Positions 29,002-37,903 of a stretch of 64,000 bases of DNA are shown piece by piece. The DNA comes from Rhodocyclaceae bacterium (lineage in GTDB: Bacteria; Pseudomonadota; Gammaproteobacteria; Burkholderiales; Rhodocyclaceae). The stretch covers positions 37,649 to 101,648 of the forward strand of contig VIKE01000011.1 in assembly GCA_008080565.1 (NCBI GenBank), in the 5' to 3' direction. The notes below the pieces were generated by a model. That model was not told where the DNA came from and ran no database searches. It was given only the letters and a program-made list of their open reading frames with translations. Each line of letters opens with the position of its first letter. Position 1 is the first letter of the stretch. The position numbers and the translations under genes are program-made.

Positions 29002-30870
29002 GTGCGCTTGAGTTCGACAACGCCAGACGCTGCGCCGGAACCGACCTCCTCACCGCATCAGGCGCCCGACAGCTATCCTGCCCACCCGGGCCGGCGCCAG
29101 ATTCAGGATGATCGGCAACTCTATCTGCCGATGCTGGTTTCACTGTTCTTTCATGCATTGCTGTTGAGCCTGACCTTCGGCGGTGACGAATTCGGGCTGC
29201 CCGGCTTCGCCTTCCCCTGGCAAGCTCGACGAGTCGAAGTGCCAGATCTGCGCGTCGTACTCGCACGTGAGCCGGTCGCTGTAGCGAAGCCCGCCATTAC
29301 GCCGCCCCCGCCGCCGCCTGCTCCTGCTCCTGCTCCTGCTCCGTCCGGGGTAATCGAGCCAACCGTCGCTGCCGAGCCCGTGGCACTCAAGACTCCCGAG
29401 CCGGCCGCGGCGCAACCCACCACTGCAACCCTGGCGCCGATCACGCCGACGGCGAATGTCAGCTCGCCACCAAGCAACGCGGCCCCGGCCAACATACCGG
29501 CCGTTTCACCGCCCCCGGCCAAGCCATTTCCAAGCGTAATCGCCATGGAGCACGCCAAGGAACCCGAGTTCATCGTTCCTCCCGCGCCAGTCGAGCCAAC
29601 ACCCGTCGCCGAGAACGCCGCGCGCGAAAAAACCGCACGGCTGGAGGCTGCGCAGCGGGAAGCCGTACGACAGGAAACGGAACGACTTGAGGCCGAACGC
29701 CTCGAGAACGCGCTACAGGCAGCCGCCCGACAAGAATTGGCGCGCCAGGAAACGGCCCGACTGGAAGCCGCGCAGCGGGAAAAAACACGAGCAAACGCTG
29801 AACGCCTCGCCACCGAGCGCCTAGAGAACGAACGACAAACCGCCGCCCACCAGGAAGCCGCCCGGGCCGAAGCCGAGCGCCTCGCCGCCGAGCGTCAGGA
29901 AAACGAACGGCAAGCTGCCGCTCGCCAGGAAGCAGCGCGACATGAGGCAACACGGCAGGAAGCCGCCCGGGCCGAAGCTGAGCGCCTCGCCGCCGAGCGT
30001 CAGGAAAACGAACGGCAAGCTGTCGCCCATCAGGAAGCAGCGCGACGTGAGGCTGCTCGTCAGGAAGCCGCCCGGGCCGAGGCCGAACGCTTGGCCGCCG
30101 AACGTCAGGAAAATGAGCGGCAAGCTGCCGCCCGCCAGGAAGCAGCGCGACGTGAGGCTGCTCGTCAGGAAGCTGCCCGGTCCGAGGCCGAACGCCAGGC
30201 AGCCGAGCGTCAGGAAAACGAGCGGCAAGCTGCCGCCCGCCAGGAAGCAGCGCGCCGAGAGGCGGCACGTCAGGAAGCCGCCCGGGCAGAGTCTGAGCGA
30301 CTGGCGGCCGAGCGTCAGGAGAACGAACGACAAGCAGCCGCTCGCCAGGAAGCGGCACGACAGGAAGCGGCACGACAGGAAGCAGAGCAGCGTGAGGCGC
30401 GCGAGCAGGCTGCCAGACGGGACGCCAAGCTGCGGGCAATTGGACGACAACTCGACGAGGAAGCCGACCGCCGCAAGGCGGCGGAGGCAGCAAACCGCCT
30501 TTCACCGTCGGCCAGCTCCTTGCGCCGTGGCCGGCTCTTCGGGCGCGCCGACCCCAACGCCGAACTCATCATGTATGCCGAAGCCTGGAGCCGGAAGATT
30601 CATTTCAGCCCGGCCTTCGAATCGATACGCGAGCTGGTCAGGCAGCCGCACACCAAGCCGCTGGTCACGGTGGCCATTCGCAGCGACGGCTCGGTCGAGT
30701 CCGTGACATTTGTGCTGTCCAGCGGCGTGCCCGCCATCGACAACGCGATACGGGAGATCGTGCACAGCCTTGCGCCCTATCAGACCTTCTCGCCAGCGCT
30801 GGGCCGCGACTTCGATGTCGTCGAGATTCGCCGGACCTGGTATTTCGACTCGGCCATTCGGCTCTACTGA
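29002..30870 (+). CDS. TonB-family protein with long repetitive coiled-coil linker
   Basis: The start is uncertain: GTG 29002 is used; TTG 28939 upstream and ATG 29131 are alternatives. A single transmembrane helix ([21 protein letters not shown]) is followed by a Pro/Ala-rich segment. A roughly 260-residue Glu/Arg/Ala/Gln coiled coil comes next, then a C-terminal TonB/TolA-like domain ([36 protein letters not shown]). The architecture is TonB/TolA-like and would span the periplasm to the outer membrane. The coiled coil contains five exact-length 105-bp repeats. No exbBD or tolQR genes are nearby. Confidence 0.82.
   Translation: MRLSSTTPDAAPEPTSSPHQAPDSYPAHPGRRQIQDDRQLYLPMLVSLFFHALLLSLTFGGDEFGLPGFAFPWQARRVEVPDLRVVLAREPVAVAKPAITPPPPPPAPAPAPAPSGVIEPTVAAEPVALKTPEPAAAQPTTATLAPITPTANVSSPPSNAAPANIPAVSPPPAKPFPSVIAMEHAKEPEFIVPPAPVEPTPVAENAAREKTARLEAAQREAVRQETERLEAERLENALQAAARQELARQETARLEAAQREKTRANAERLATERLENERQTAAHQEAARAEAERLAAERQENERQAAARQEAARHEATRQEAARAEAERLAAERQENERQAVAHQEAARREAARQEAARAEAERLAAERQENERQAAARQEAARREAARQEAARSEAERQAAERQENERQAAARQEAARREAARQEAARAESERLAAERQENERQAAARQEAARQEAARQEAEQREAREQAARRDAKLRAIGRQLDEEADRRKAAEAANRLSPSASSLRRGRLFGRADPNAELIMYAEAWSRKIHFSPAFESIRELVRQPHTKPLVTVAIRSDGSVESVTFVLSSGVPAIDNAIREIVHSLAPYQTFSPALGRDFDVVEIRRTWYFDSAIRLY
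29851..30375 (+). repeat. Five tandem 105-bp repeats encoding 35-residue coiled-coil units
   Basis: Units start at 29851, 29956, 30061, 30166 and 30271, each beginning CAGGAAGC and encoding [20 protein letters not shown] plus 15 further residues. The 35 residues make five heptads, so repeat number changes rod length without breaking the phase. The units are very similar at the DNA level. Confidence 0.93.
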
Positions 30871-30902
30871 CGGCGCAGCGGCCCCGCGGCTTGCCCGGCC
30901 GC

Positions 30903-31277
30903 TCAGCGTTTCGGAAAGATCTTCTGCAACAGTTTGAGCAAAGCCTGCGGCTTGAACGGCTTGATGATGTAGCCACTGATGCCAAGCTCACGCAGGGTTT
31001 CCAACAGTTTGGGGTCGCCTTCGGCCGTCACCATGACGATGGGAATGGTCTTGTTGCGGGCGCGGATCGCAGTGACCAGCTGCGTTCCGTCCATGCCCGG
31101 CATGTTCCAGTCGGACAAGACCAGATCGAACGGACGGCGGGCGAGCAAATCGAGCGCGACACGCCCGTTGCTGACGCCCAGCGGCTCGCAACCGACGCTT
31201 TTGAGATGGGCCATGATGACCTGCCGAATCGCGCTCATGTCATCGACCACCAGCACTTTTTTGCCGACCAGATTCAC
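30903..31277 (-). CDS. Single-domain response regulator, CheY-like
   Basis: This 124-residue stand-alone receiver domain has the acidic pocket VVDD at residues 10-13, phosphoacceptor D56 in LVLSDWNMPGMDG, Thr in VTAEG and Lys in IKPFKP. No output domain is attached, as in CheY. It lies 15 bp downstream of the LplT-PlsC fusion, converging on the TonB-like gene. No kinase is adjacent, so its partner is unknown. Confidence 0.92.
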   Translation of the reverse strand: MNLVGKKVLVVDDMSAIRQVIMAHLKSVGCEPLGVSNGRVALDLLARRPFDLVLSDWNMPGMDGTQLVTAIRARNKTIPIVMVTAEGDPKLLETLRELGISGYIIKPFKPQALLKLLQKIFPKR

Positions 31278-31292
31278 TCGCTCAGGCTCCCC

Positions 31293-33173
31293 TCACAACC
31301 GCGCTCCGCGCAACGCTGCCACCACGTTCTGCAAATGTTCCGGCGTCGCCGCTTGCGGAGAAATCGGCGCCCCGACATGGAGGCTGATCGACGAAAACAC
31401 GCCACGCCGGAACGGCGTCTTCATCGCCTCGCCGTCGATCCGTGAAAAGTAGCTGCCCCACAGGCCGCCGAGCGCCATCGGCACGACCGGCACCGGGTTG
31501 GCAGCGAGAATGCGCGAGACGCCCGGGCGGAAGGTCTGCAACTGGCCGTCGCGGCTGATGTGGCCTTCGGGGAAGATGCCGACCAGATCGCCATTGGCCA
31601 GCGCCTTGCCGACCTCGGCGAAAGCGGCTTCCAGCATCGCCGGGTCGTCCTTGGCCGAGGCGATGGGAATGGCGCCGCAATGGCGGAAGATGAATCCGAG
31701 CAGCGGCGTCCTGAAAATACGATGGTCCATGACGAAGCGCACCGGCCGGGGCGAAGCGCCCATGATCACCACCGCATCGACGAAACTGACATGGTTGGCG
31801 ACAAGTACGGCAGCGCCTTCCTGCGGGATGTGCTCGATGCCCTCGGTACGCAGCCGGTACACCGCCTTGACCAGCAGCCAGGCGACGAAACGCAGCAAAA
31901 ACTCCGGCACCAGCCCGTAGATATAGATCGCCACCAGCGCATTGAGTAGCGCCGCCAGGCCGAACAAGGCCGGCATCGACAGGCCGGCGCCCAGCAGGCT
32001 GGCCGCCCCGAGCGCCCCGACGACCATGAACAGGGCGTTGAGAATATTGTTGGCAGCGATGATGCGCGCCCGGTGTTCGGGCGAACTGCGCAGTTGAACC
32101 AGCGCGTAGAGCGGCACGATGAAGAAGCCACCGAAAACGCCAAGCATCATGAGGTCGAACAGCACACGCCAGATGGCCGGGATGCTGAGCAAGGCGAGCA
32201 GTTCGTGCGGCGTCGTGCCGGGCAGGCCGACCGGTGAAGCGAAGTAGAGGTCGAGGCCGAACAGCGTCAGGCCGATCGAGCCGAAAGGCACCAGGCCGAT
32301 TTCGACATGCTTGCCCGACATCCGCTCGCAGAGCATCGAGCCGATGCCGATGCCGACCGTGAAAATCGCCAGCAGCATGGTCACCGCCGACTCGCCGCCA
32401 CCGAGCACGAACTTGGCGTAGGCCGGGAACTGGGCGAGGAAGAGCGCGCCGTAGAGCCAGAACCACGAGATGCCGAGGATGGACAGGAAAACCGTGCGGT
32501 TCTGCCGGGCGAAGGCGATGTTGCGCCAGGTTTCGGACAGCGGGTTGAGGTTGATCGTCAGCTCCGGCGCCGGCGGCGGCGCGGTCGGAATTCCCCGGCT
32601 GGTCAAGTAGCCGGCCGCCGCGACGACGAAGCCGCCGACCGCGATCCAGGCGGGATGTTCGACCGAACCGGCGAGAAGGCCGCCGGCCAGCGTGCCGATC
32701 AGGATGGCGACAAACGTCCCGGCCTCGATCAGCGCATTGCCGCCGACCAGCTCATCGGTGTGCAGATGCTGCGGCATGATCGCGTACTTGACCGGCCCGA
32801 ACAGCGTCGAATGGCAACCGAGCAGGAACAGCGCCCCCATCAGTACGGGCAGGCTGTGCGCGAAGAAACCGGCCGCCGCGACGCCCATGATGACCATTTC
32901 CAGCACTTTGACGAGGCGGGCGAGCATCGCTTTGTCGAACTTGTCGGCGAGCTGCCCGGCCGTCGCCGAGAACAGGAAAAAGGGCAGGATGAACACGCCC
33001 GCCGCCATGTTGGCCAGCAGTTCGGGCTTGAGCGTCGTCCATTGCGCCGCCTGGAAAGTCAGCAGGACGACCAGCGCGTTCTTGAACAGGTTGTCGTTGA
33101 AGGCACCAAGAAACTGCGTGACGAAGAAAGGCGCAAAACGCCGGGTTTTCAGGAGTCCGAATTGACCGCTCAT
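31293..33173 (-). CDS. LplT-like lysophospholipid transporter fused to PlsC acyltransferase
   Basis: This 626-residue protein has an N-terminal MFS transporter of about 12 helices (residues 1 to about 420) resembling LplT, the lysophospholipid flippase. Its C-terminal 1-acyl-glycerol-3-phosphate acyltransferase domain carries the NHVSFVD (HX4D) motif and the FPEGHIS motif. ATG 33173 starts MSGQFGLLKTRRF. In E. coli, LplT and Aas are separate neighbours that repair phospholipids; here the transporter carries its own acyltransferase and the adjacent gene encodes an Aas-type enzyme. The gene arrangement with arsR upstream suggests one regulated operon. Confidence 0.88.
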   Translation of the reverse strand: MSGQFGLLKTRRFAPFFVTQFLGAFNDNLFKNALVVLLTFQAAQWTTLKPELLANMAAGVFILPFFLFSATAGQLADKFDKAMLARLVKVLEMVIMGVAAAGFFAHSLPVLMGALFLLGCHSTLFGPVKYAIMPQHLHTDELVGGNALIEAGTFVAILIGTLAGGLLAGSVEHPAWIAVGGFVVAAAGYLTSRGIPTAPPPAPELTINLNPLSETWRNIAFARQNRTVFLSILGISWFWLYGALFLAQFPAYAKFVLGGGESAVTMLLAIFTVGIGIGSMLCERMSGKHVEIGLVPFGSIGLTLFGLDLYFASPVGLPGTTPHELLALLSIPAIWRVLFDLMMLGVFGGFFIVPLYALVQLRSSPEHRARIIAANNILNALFMVVGALGAASLLGAGLSMPALFGLAALLNALVAIYIYGLVPEFLLRFVAWLLVKAVYRLRTEGIEHIPQEGAAVLVANHVSFVDAVVIMGASPRPVRFVMDHRIFRTPLLGFIFRHCGAIPIASAKDDPAMLEAAFAEVGKALANGDLVGIFPEGHISRDGQLQTFRPGVSRILAANPVPVVPMALGGLWGSYFSRIDGEAMKTPFRRGVFSSISLHVGAPISPQAATPEHLQNVVAALRGARL

Positions 33174-33226
33174 GCGTGGCTCGCAGCAATAAAATGACTG
33201 ACCAGCATAGCCGTCAAAGGAAAGGA

Positions 33227-33261
33227 TTTCATTTTTGGGCAATTAATCCGGTTGACCGTGG
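33227..33261 (-). repeat. 35-bp interspersed motif, copy 8 (upstream of lplT-plsC)
   Basis: On the minus strand: CCACGGTCAACCGG, ATTAATTGCCC, AAAAATGAAA. It lies in the 106-bp gap between aas and lplT-plsC. Confidence 0.88.
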
Positions 33262-33279
33262 GAACGCAGAAATTCGAGT

Positions 33280-35421
33280 TCATACCGCCTCCGCCAGGCG
33301 TTTCAGCGTCACGTAATCGACCTTGCCGGTGCCGAGCAGCGGCAGCGAATCGACCTTGTGGATCTTGCGCGGCACAGCGAGTTCAGGAATGCCGGTTTCG
33401 CGGGCCTTGGCGGCGAGCAGTTCGCGGGTCAGTTCACCATCGGTGGTAAATAACACCAACGCCTCGCCCTTGGCCGGGTCGGGCTGACTGGATGCCGCGT
33501 GCGGCAAGGCCGGAGAGGTCGCCGTGGCGAGTTTTTCGACGACTTCGAGGCTGACCATTTCGCCGGCAATCTTGGCGAAACGTTTGACCCGGCCGACGAT
33601 TTTCACGAAGCCGTCGTCGTCCAGTTCGACCACGTCGCCGGTTTCATACCAGCCTTCGCCGACATCCGACACCGGCGCTTGCAGCACGCCGGGCTGGTCG
33701 GCCTTGAGGTAGCCGGCCATGACGTTCGGACCGCGGACGTGCAGGATGCCGCCGCCATCGATTCCGGGCACCGGGACGAGCTTGTGTTCGACGCCCGGCA
33801 GCAGGTTACCGACGGTGCCCGTGCGGTAAGCCATCGGCGTATTGACGGCGAGCACCGGCGCCGTTTCGGTCGCGCCGTAGCCTTCAAAAATGCGCAGGCC
33901 GAATTTCTCGAACCACTGGCTGCGCACCGATTCCGAGAGCTTCTCGGCCCCGGCCACGACGTAGCGCAGGCGGTAGAAATCGTAGGGATTGGCGAACTTG
34001 GCGTAGTTGGCGAGGAAGGTCGAGGTACCAAAGAGCACCGTGCAGCCGCGGTCGTAGGCCAACTCGGGAATCACGCGGTAATGCAGCGGCGACGGGTAGA
34101 GGAAGAGGCTGGCGCCGCTCAGCACGGGCAGCAGCGCGCCGGCGGTCAGGCCGAAGGAATGGAAGATGGGCAGCGCATTGAGCACCTTGTCATGAACCGA
34201 GAAGTCGATGACCGAGCAGATCTGCGCGACGTTGGCGAGGATGGCGCGGTGCGGCAGGACGACGCCCTTCGGCTTGCCTTCGGACCCCGAGGTGAAGAGG
34301 ACGACGGCCGCATCCTCCGGCGAGGCCGGCAGTTCGAAGGCACGCGGGAAGTGCAGTCCATAGGCCATCAGCCACAGCTTGTCGCCGAGGCCAATCTTTT
34401 CGCGGACGTCTTCGAGATAGACGAGTTGCACGCCCTTCAGCCCGGCCAGTTTGTCGCCCAGCTTGGCCTGCTCGACGAAGGCGCGCGAGGTGACGACCGT
34501 GCGGATTTGCGCCGCATCGACGGCCGCCTGCATGGCGTCGGTGCCGGCCGAATAGTTGAGCATGGCCGGGATGCGCTTTCTTGCGGTCAACCCGAAAATC
34601 AGGCCAATTGTCGGCACCAGATTGGGCAGCAGCAGGCCGACCTTCTCGCCGGGCTGCGAGATGCGCTCGATCTGGCGGCCGAGCATGAGCGCCATCTTGA
34701 ACAGGTCGTTGTACGAATACTCGATCTGCTTGACGTCTTCGAGCAGGCGCCGGCCGGGGCCGTAGATATCGGCGGCGTCGCACAGCGCGGAGAACAGCGT
34801 CTGCTGCGGGCGCGAGGCGAAGATCATTTCCTGCATCAAGCGGCGCATCGCTTCGCCCGACTTGCGGCGACGCAGCTTGGCGGTGGCGCCTTCCGGCATC
34901 GGGAAATGGCGCTCGGCGAGAATGCTCAGGCGGATTTTCGGGAACAGCGTCCGCGGATGTTTGCCCGACAGGCGCGAGAAGTAGCTGCGCGAAGCGCCAT
35001 CGAGGCGCACCGGCACCACCGTCGCCCCGGTCTTGGCGGCAACGAAGGCCGGGCCGTCGTAGACCTTCATGAGCGACCCGGTCAGCGTGATCCGCCCTTC
35101 CGGGAAGATGACCACCGGCCGGCCGGATTCGATCAGGCGGATGACCTTCTTCATGGCCATCGGGCTGGTCGGATCGACCGCCAGATAATCGACCTGCGAA
35201 AGCAGGATGCGGAAAAAGAAACTCTCGGCGATGGTCGTATGGACGACGAAAACCGGGTCGACGGGCAGGAACAACCCGATCAGCAAGCCATCGAGAAAGG
35301 ACTGGTGATTGGCAACGATGAGCAGTCGCTCATGATTGAAATTGGCCTGCTGCGCCGAAATTTCGACGCGAAAAAGCAACCGGGCCAGGCCGCGCAACAG
35401 CGGCCGCAACAATTTGCGCAT
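33280..35421 (-). CDS. aas: Aas-like bifunctional acyltransferase/acyl-ACP synthetase
   Basis: This 713-residue protein has an N-terminal PlsC-type acyltransferase (NHQSFLD, residues 37-43; FPEGRIT), then an AMP-binding acyl-activating domain (LFTSGSEGKPKGVVLPH; GYGATET). This is the Aas architecture, which re-acylates lysophosphatidylethanolamine. The ATG at 35421 overlaps the arsR stop (TGATG). A weak match to the interspersed motif occurs at 34580 within the AMP-binding region. Confidence 0.93.
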   Translation of the reverse strand: MRKLLRPLLRGLARLLFRVEISAQQANFNHERLLIVANHQSFLDGLLIGLFLPVDPVFVVHTTIAESFFFRILLSQVDYLAVDPTSPMAMKKVIRLIESGRPVVIFPEGRITLTGSLMKVYDGPAFVAAKTGATVVPVRLDGASRSYFSRLSGKHPRTLFPKIRLSILAERHFPMPEGATAKLRRRKSGEAMRRLMQEMIFASRPQQTLFSALCDAADIYGPGRRLLEDVKQIEYSYNDLFKMALMLGRQIERISQPGEKVGLLLPNLVPTIGLIFGLTARKRIPAMLNYSAGTDAMQAAVDAAQIRTVVTSRAFVEQAKLGDKLAGLKGVQLVYLEDVREKIGLGDKLWLMAYGLHFPRAFELPASPEDAAVVLFTSGSEGKPKGVVLPHRAILANVAQICSVIDFSVHDKVLNALPIFHSFGLTAGALLPVLSGASLFLYPSPLHYRVIPELAYDRGCTVLFGTSTFLANYAKFANPYDFYRLRYVVAGAEKLSESVRSQWFEKFGLRIFEGYGATETAPVLAVNTPMAYRTGTVGNLLPGVEHKLVPVPGIDGGGILHVRGPNVMAGYLKADQPGVLQAPVSDVGEGWYETGDVVELDDDGFVKIVGRVKRFAKIAGEMVSLEVVEKLATATSPALPHAASSQPDPAKGEALVLFTTDGELTRELLAAKARETGIPELAVPRKIHKVDSLPLLGTGKVDYVTLKRLAEAV

Positions 35422-35732
35422 CAAGAATTTTCCTTGAGGTAATTCAGGACGTTGGTGAACGTCGTTTCGAGCGAATCGCGGTTGATCCAGAACCAGACTT
35501 CCTTGCCGATCTTCTCGGAAGCCAGCACACCGGACTCGTGGAGGATTTTCAAATGATGCGAGACCGTCGACCGGGCCAGCGTCGACACCTCGGCAATCTG
35601 CCCGACATTGAGCCGCTCACCCGGCTCAAAAAGCAGCAGGATGCGCTGCCGATGCTCATCGCCCAGCGCCACGAAAATCCTGGACATCGCCTGCCATTCG
35701 GCCGGGATGGTTTGGGTGTAGTCGTTTTTCAT
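35421..35732 (-). CDS. ArsR-family transcriptional regulator
   Basis: This 103-residue regulator is a winged helix-turn-helix (LNVGQIAEVSTLARSTVSHHLKILHESGVLASEKIGKEVWFWI) without an obvious metal-binding CxC. ATG 35732 lies at the edge of an inverted repeat and has no ribosome site. A promoter-like TTGACA/TAAGAT pair ends 7 bp upstream, which suggests a leaderless message. It heads the operon with aas and the LplT-PlsC fusion, so it probably autoregulates phospholipid-remodelling genes; the ligand is unknown. Confidence 0.87.
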   Translation of the reverse strand: MKNDYTQTIPAEWQAMSRIFVALGDEHRQRILLLFEPGERLNVGQIAEVSTLARSTVSHHLKILHESGVLASEKIGKEVWFWINRDSLETTFTNVLNYLKENS

Positions 35733-35768
35733 ATCGACGATCTTAGTTACGTCGATATGTGTTGTCAA
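35730..35768 (-). promoter_or_regulatory. arsR promoter with overlapping palindromic operator
   Basis: Reading the minus strand: TTGACA (35768-35763), 17 bp, TAAGAT (35745-35740), then ATG at 35732. A 10-bp perfect inverted repeat CATATCGACG / CGTCGATATG with a 10-bp centre (35730-35759) covers the spacer, the -10 box and the start codon. It is a likely ArsR autoregulatory operator blocking polymerase. Confidence 0.8.
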
Positions 35769-35884
35769 TATTTTTCAGGAAAATATTCTCGCGGCGCCGC
35801 TCAGCACCGATACGCCAAGGCATAAGTCATGGCCAAGAGAAAGAGATATGCTTCACTCATTGTCATTCACTGGCCGGAGGGGTT

Positions 35885-36889
35885 GTGGGAATTGAGGATT
35901 TACTTGGCTTTGGCAAAGCCAGCGAAAAACTAATCAATGTGGTTAGCGCCGCCTGCGGAACACTCTATCGCCCGCTTGGTATAAGGCGAGAGGCAGCAGC
36001 CAAAGCGGATGAGATACGCCTACTTGGGAATGCTTCGGCGGAGGCAGAAGCGGCGAAGATTCGAATTGTTGGCTTAGCTAACGCGGAGCAGAATATTCTT
36101 GTTGCCGACACGGACATTGAAATACTTCACCGCGCTAAGGCGCGGTTGATTACTCGTGAAATTCAGCGACAAAGCAACATTGAAAACATCGTCGAGATAG
36201 CTCTATCAGCACTTCCAGAGGAAGTATCAGAGGAGCCTGTTGAGGATGATTGGCGGGTTCGGTTTTTTAATGTAGCCGAAGACATCACTGATGCGGAGAT
36301 GCAGACCCTTTGGGGGAAAATTCTAGCAGGTGAGGTTGCTAGGCCTGGTCGCTTTAGTCTTCGAACGCTCGATGTTCTTCGAAATCTATCCAAGCATGAA
36401 GCCGAGGTATTCCAGCGTGCCTGTGGGCTTGCATTTACACGCGGCTGGATGGCTAGGCTAATACCTACCACGAACACATTTGAGGCGATGCGGCCAGGTA
36501 GTAGTGCGCTCGATTTTAAGGAGTTCGGCCTCACGCTAGACCATTTGCTAACTCTCATGTCAGCTGGTCTCTTGGCTCCTGGTGATGCGTTGACAACCTC
36601 TTTTCCAAAAAAGGAAAACCGCGTCGACGAGACAAAGCAGCAGGTCGTAGTAGTCAACAATGGGATTCCGATTGTGCTTGAAGCACCTCTAGGCATCCCC
36701 CTAACTTTTGAGTCGTATGTGTTTAGCACCGCAGGGAAGGAGCTAAAGGAACTCATTGAGCCAAGTCCGAATATCGAATATCTACGCCTCCTAGCCAAGG
36801 GACTGCGCCTAAAGAATATCAGTATGTATCGGTCACGCCACGTTGGTGAAAGTGAGTTTGTCGACATCGCCTTCCGGGAAGACTTTTAG
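35885..36889 (+). CDS. DUF2806-like protein on low-GC DNA
   Basis: Starting at GTG 35885 after GGAGGGG, this roughly 334-residue protein opens with an amphipathic segment (GIEDLLGFGKASEKLINVVS). A long Ala/Glu/Arg helix follows, then a C-terminal domain with ITDAEMQTLWGKILAGEVARPGRFSLRTLDVLRNLSKHEAEVFQ that matches the DUF2806 pattern. Function is unknown. The DNA is visibly AT-richer than the flanks and codon use differs, so it is probably horizontally acquired. A frame extends upstream to 35759 but lacks a supported start. Confidence 0.75.
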   Translation: MGIEDLLGFGKASEKLINVVSAACGTLYRPLGIRREAAAKADEIRLLGNASAEAEAAKIRIVGLANAEQNILVADTDIEILHRAKARLITREIQRQSNIENIVEIALSALPEEVSEEPVEDDWRVRFFNVAEDITDAEMQTLWGKILAGEVARPGRFSLRTLDVLRNLSKHEAEVFQRACGLAFTRGWMARLIPTTNTFEAMRPGSSALDFKEFGLTLDHLLTLMSAGLLAPGDALTTSFPKKENRVDETKQQVVVVNNGIPIVLEAPLGIPLTFESYVFSTAGKELKELIEPSPNIEYLRLLAKGLRLKNISMYRSRHVGESEFVDIAFREDF

Positions 36890-36965
36890 GTGTTGTCGCT
36901 CATGCAGCAACGGCTCGCAGAATTACATGGATAACACATACTACCTTTGAGATACGTCTATTCGC

Positions 36966-37763
36966 TCAGCGCCCCTGAACCAGAATGTAGCCACGATTCT
37001 CGGACACATCCCTGGTTCGCATTCCTTTGATCAAAGTGGAAACGGGCATCCAGACCCACGGGTAATGGCTGGGATTGACGTCGAGGATGAGTACCGAGTC
37101 GGTCGTGGCGTCGTAGGCGGCGAGGGGCGAGATGTGGCCGCCGCCGGATTGACCGACGGCGGCGCGTTGGTAATTGACGATGACCACGTCGCCGGGGCGG
37201 TTGAGGTTGTCGATCAGATCGCGGCGGATATCGGCTTCGGCAGTCTGCGCATCGACGATGACGAGGCGGGTGACGAGGCTGTGGGCCTTGAGTAGTTCGT
37301 CGAGTTGGCGTAGCTGGTAGCCACCGTCGCGCGTGGGCTTCCCGTTGACGGTCGATGGCTCGCCGAAGACTTGGGCGCGCGTTTTTTTGCCGGTGGCGAT
37401 GACGCTTTCCTGCGTAAAGCGAGGCACGGTCAGTTCCAGGCTTTTGGGCAGGTAGCGTTCATCTTCCGGACGCAGGCGGCTTCAGTCGCGGGGCGTTTCG
37501 ATGGCCGATGGGCGCAGGGTGTTGAGGACGATGGCGGCGGTCGTCGGGCCGCAGAAGGCGATGGTGGCTTGGGCTTCGAACTGGTTGGCGAGCGGGGCGA
37601 AGTCGCTTTTTGCCGTGCTCCGCGCCAGACGTTCCAGGCCTTCTGTCGAGGCGAAAGGCACCAGAGGCTGGATTTGCAGCGCGGCGTCGGCGCGGGCGAG
37701 TACGGTAACGCTGAGCAGACTGGCCATGAGCAGCATGCTGGCAATGCGGCCGGGCTTTGACAT
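36966..37763 (-). pseudogene. Phytochelatin synthase-family protein interrupted by an in-frame TGA
   Basis: A single 265-codon frame encodes a secreted phytochelatin synthase-like cysteine peptidase: signal peptide (about 1-27), catalytic Cys in AFCGPTTAAIVLN, His in GGGHISPLAAYD and Asp in LDVNP. A TGA at 37482-37484 splits it after residue 93 (ETPRD-stop-SRLRPEDERYLPKS); the frame does not change. A GTG-type start at 37427 could only express the His/Asp half. The likely ancestral codon is TGG (Trp). I treat it as a nonsense-mutated pseudogene; sequencing error or recoding cannot be excluded. Confidence 0.8.
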
Positions 37764-37903
37764 CGATCTCTCCAGCGAACGGGGGAAGCCATTTTAACGC
37801 TCGATGCAAGGCGAACGGGATGGCGTCAAAGCGTGTCAAAATGGTCCATACCCAACTGCCAGTGCAGGCTTGCGCCGCTTTATGCCGCAAGCCGTGCCGA
37901 ACC

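Noticed and set aside
29851..30375. CRISPR array
   Set aside because: The 105-bp repeats are contiguous, coding and without spacers; no cas genes are in the window.
29570..30505. Open frame opposite the TonB-like coiled coil
   Set aside because: Pro/Leu/Arg-rich repeats arise from the complementary strand of the 105-bp repeats; no ribosome site or homology.
35759..35884. N-terminal extension of the DUF2806 protein from 35759
   Set aside because: No start with a ribosome site; the sequence is the arsR promoter region and lacks family similarity.
37482..37484. Selenocysteine codon in the phytochelatin synthase-like gene
   Set aside because: No bacterial SECIS-like hairpin recognised after the TGA and the family is not known to use selenocysteine.
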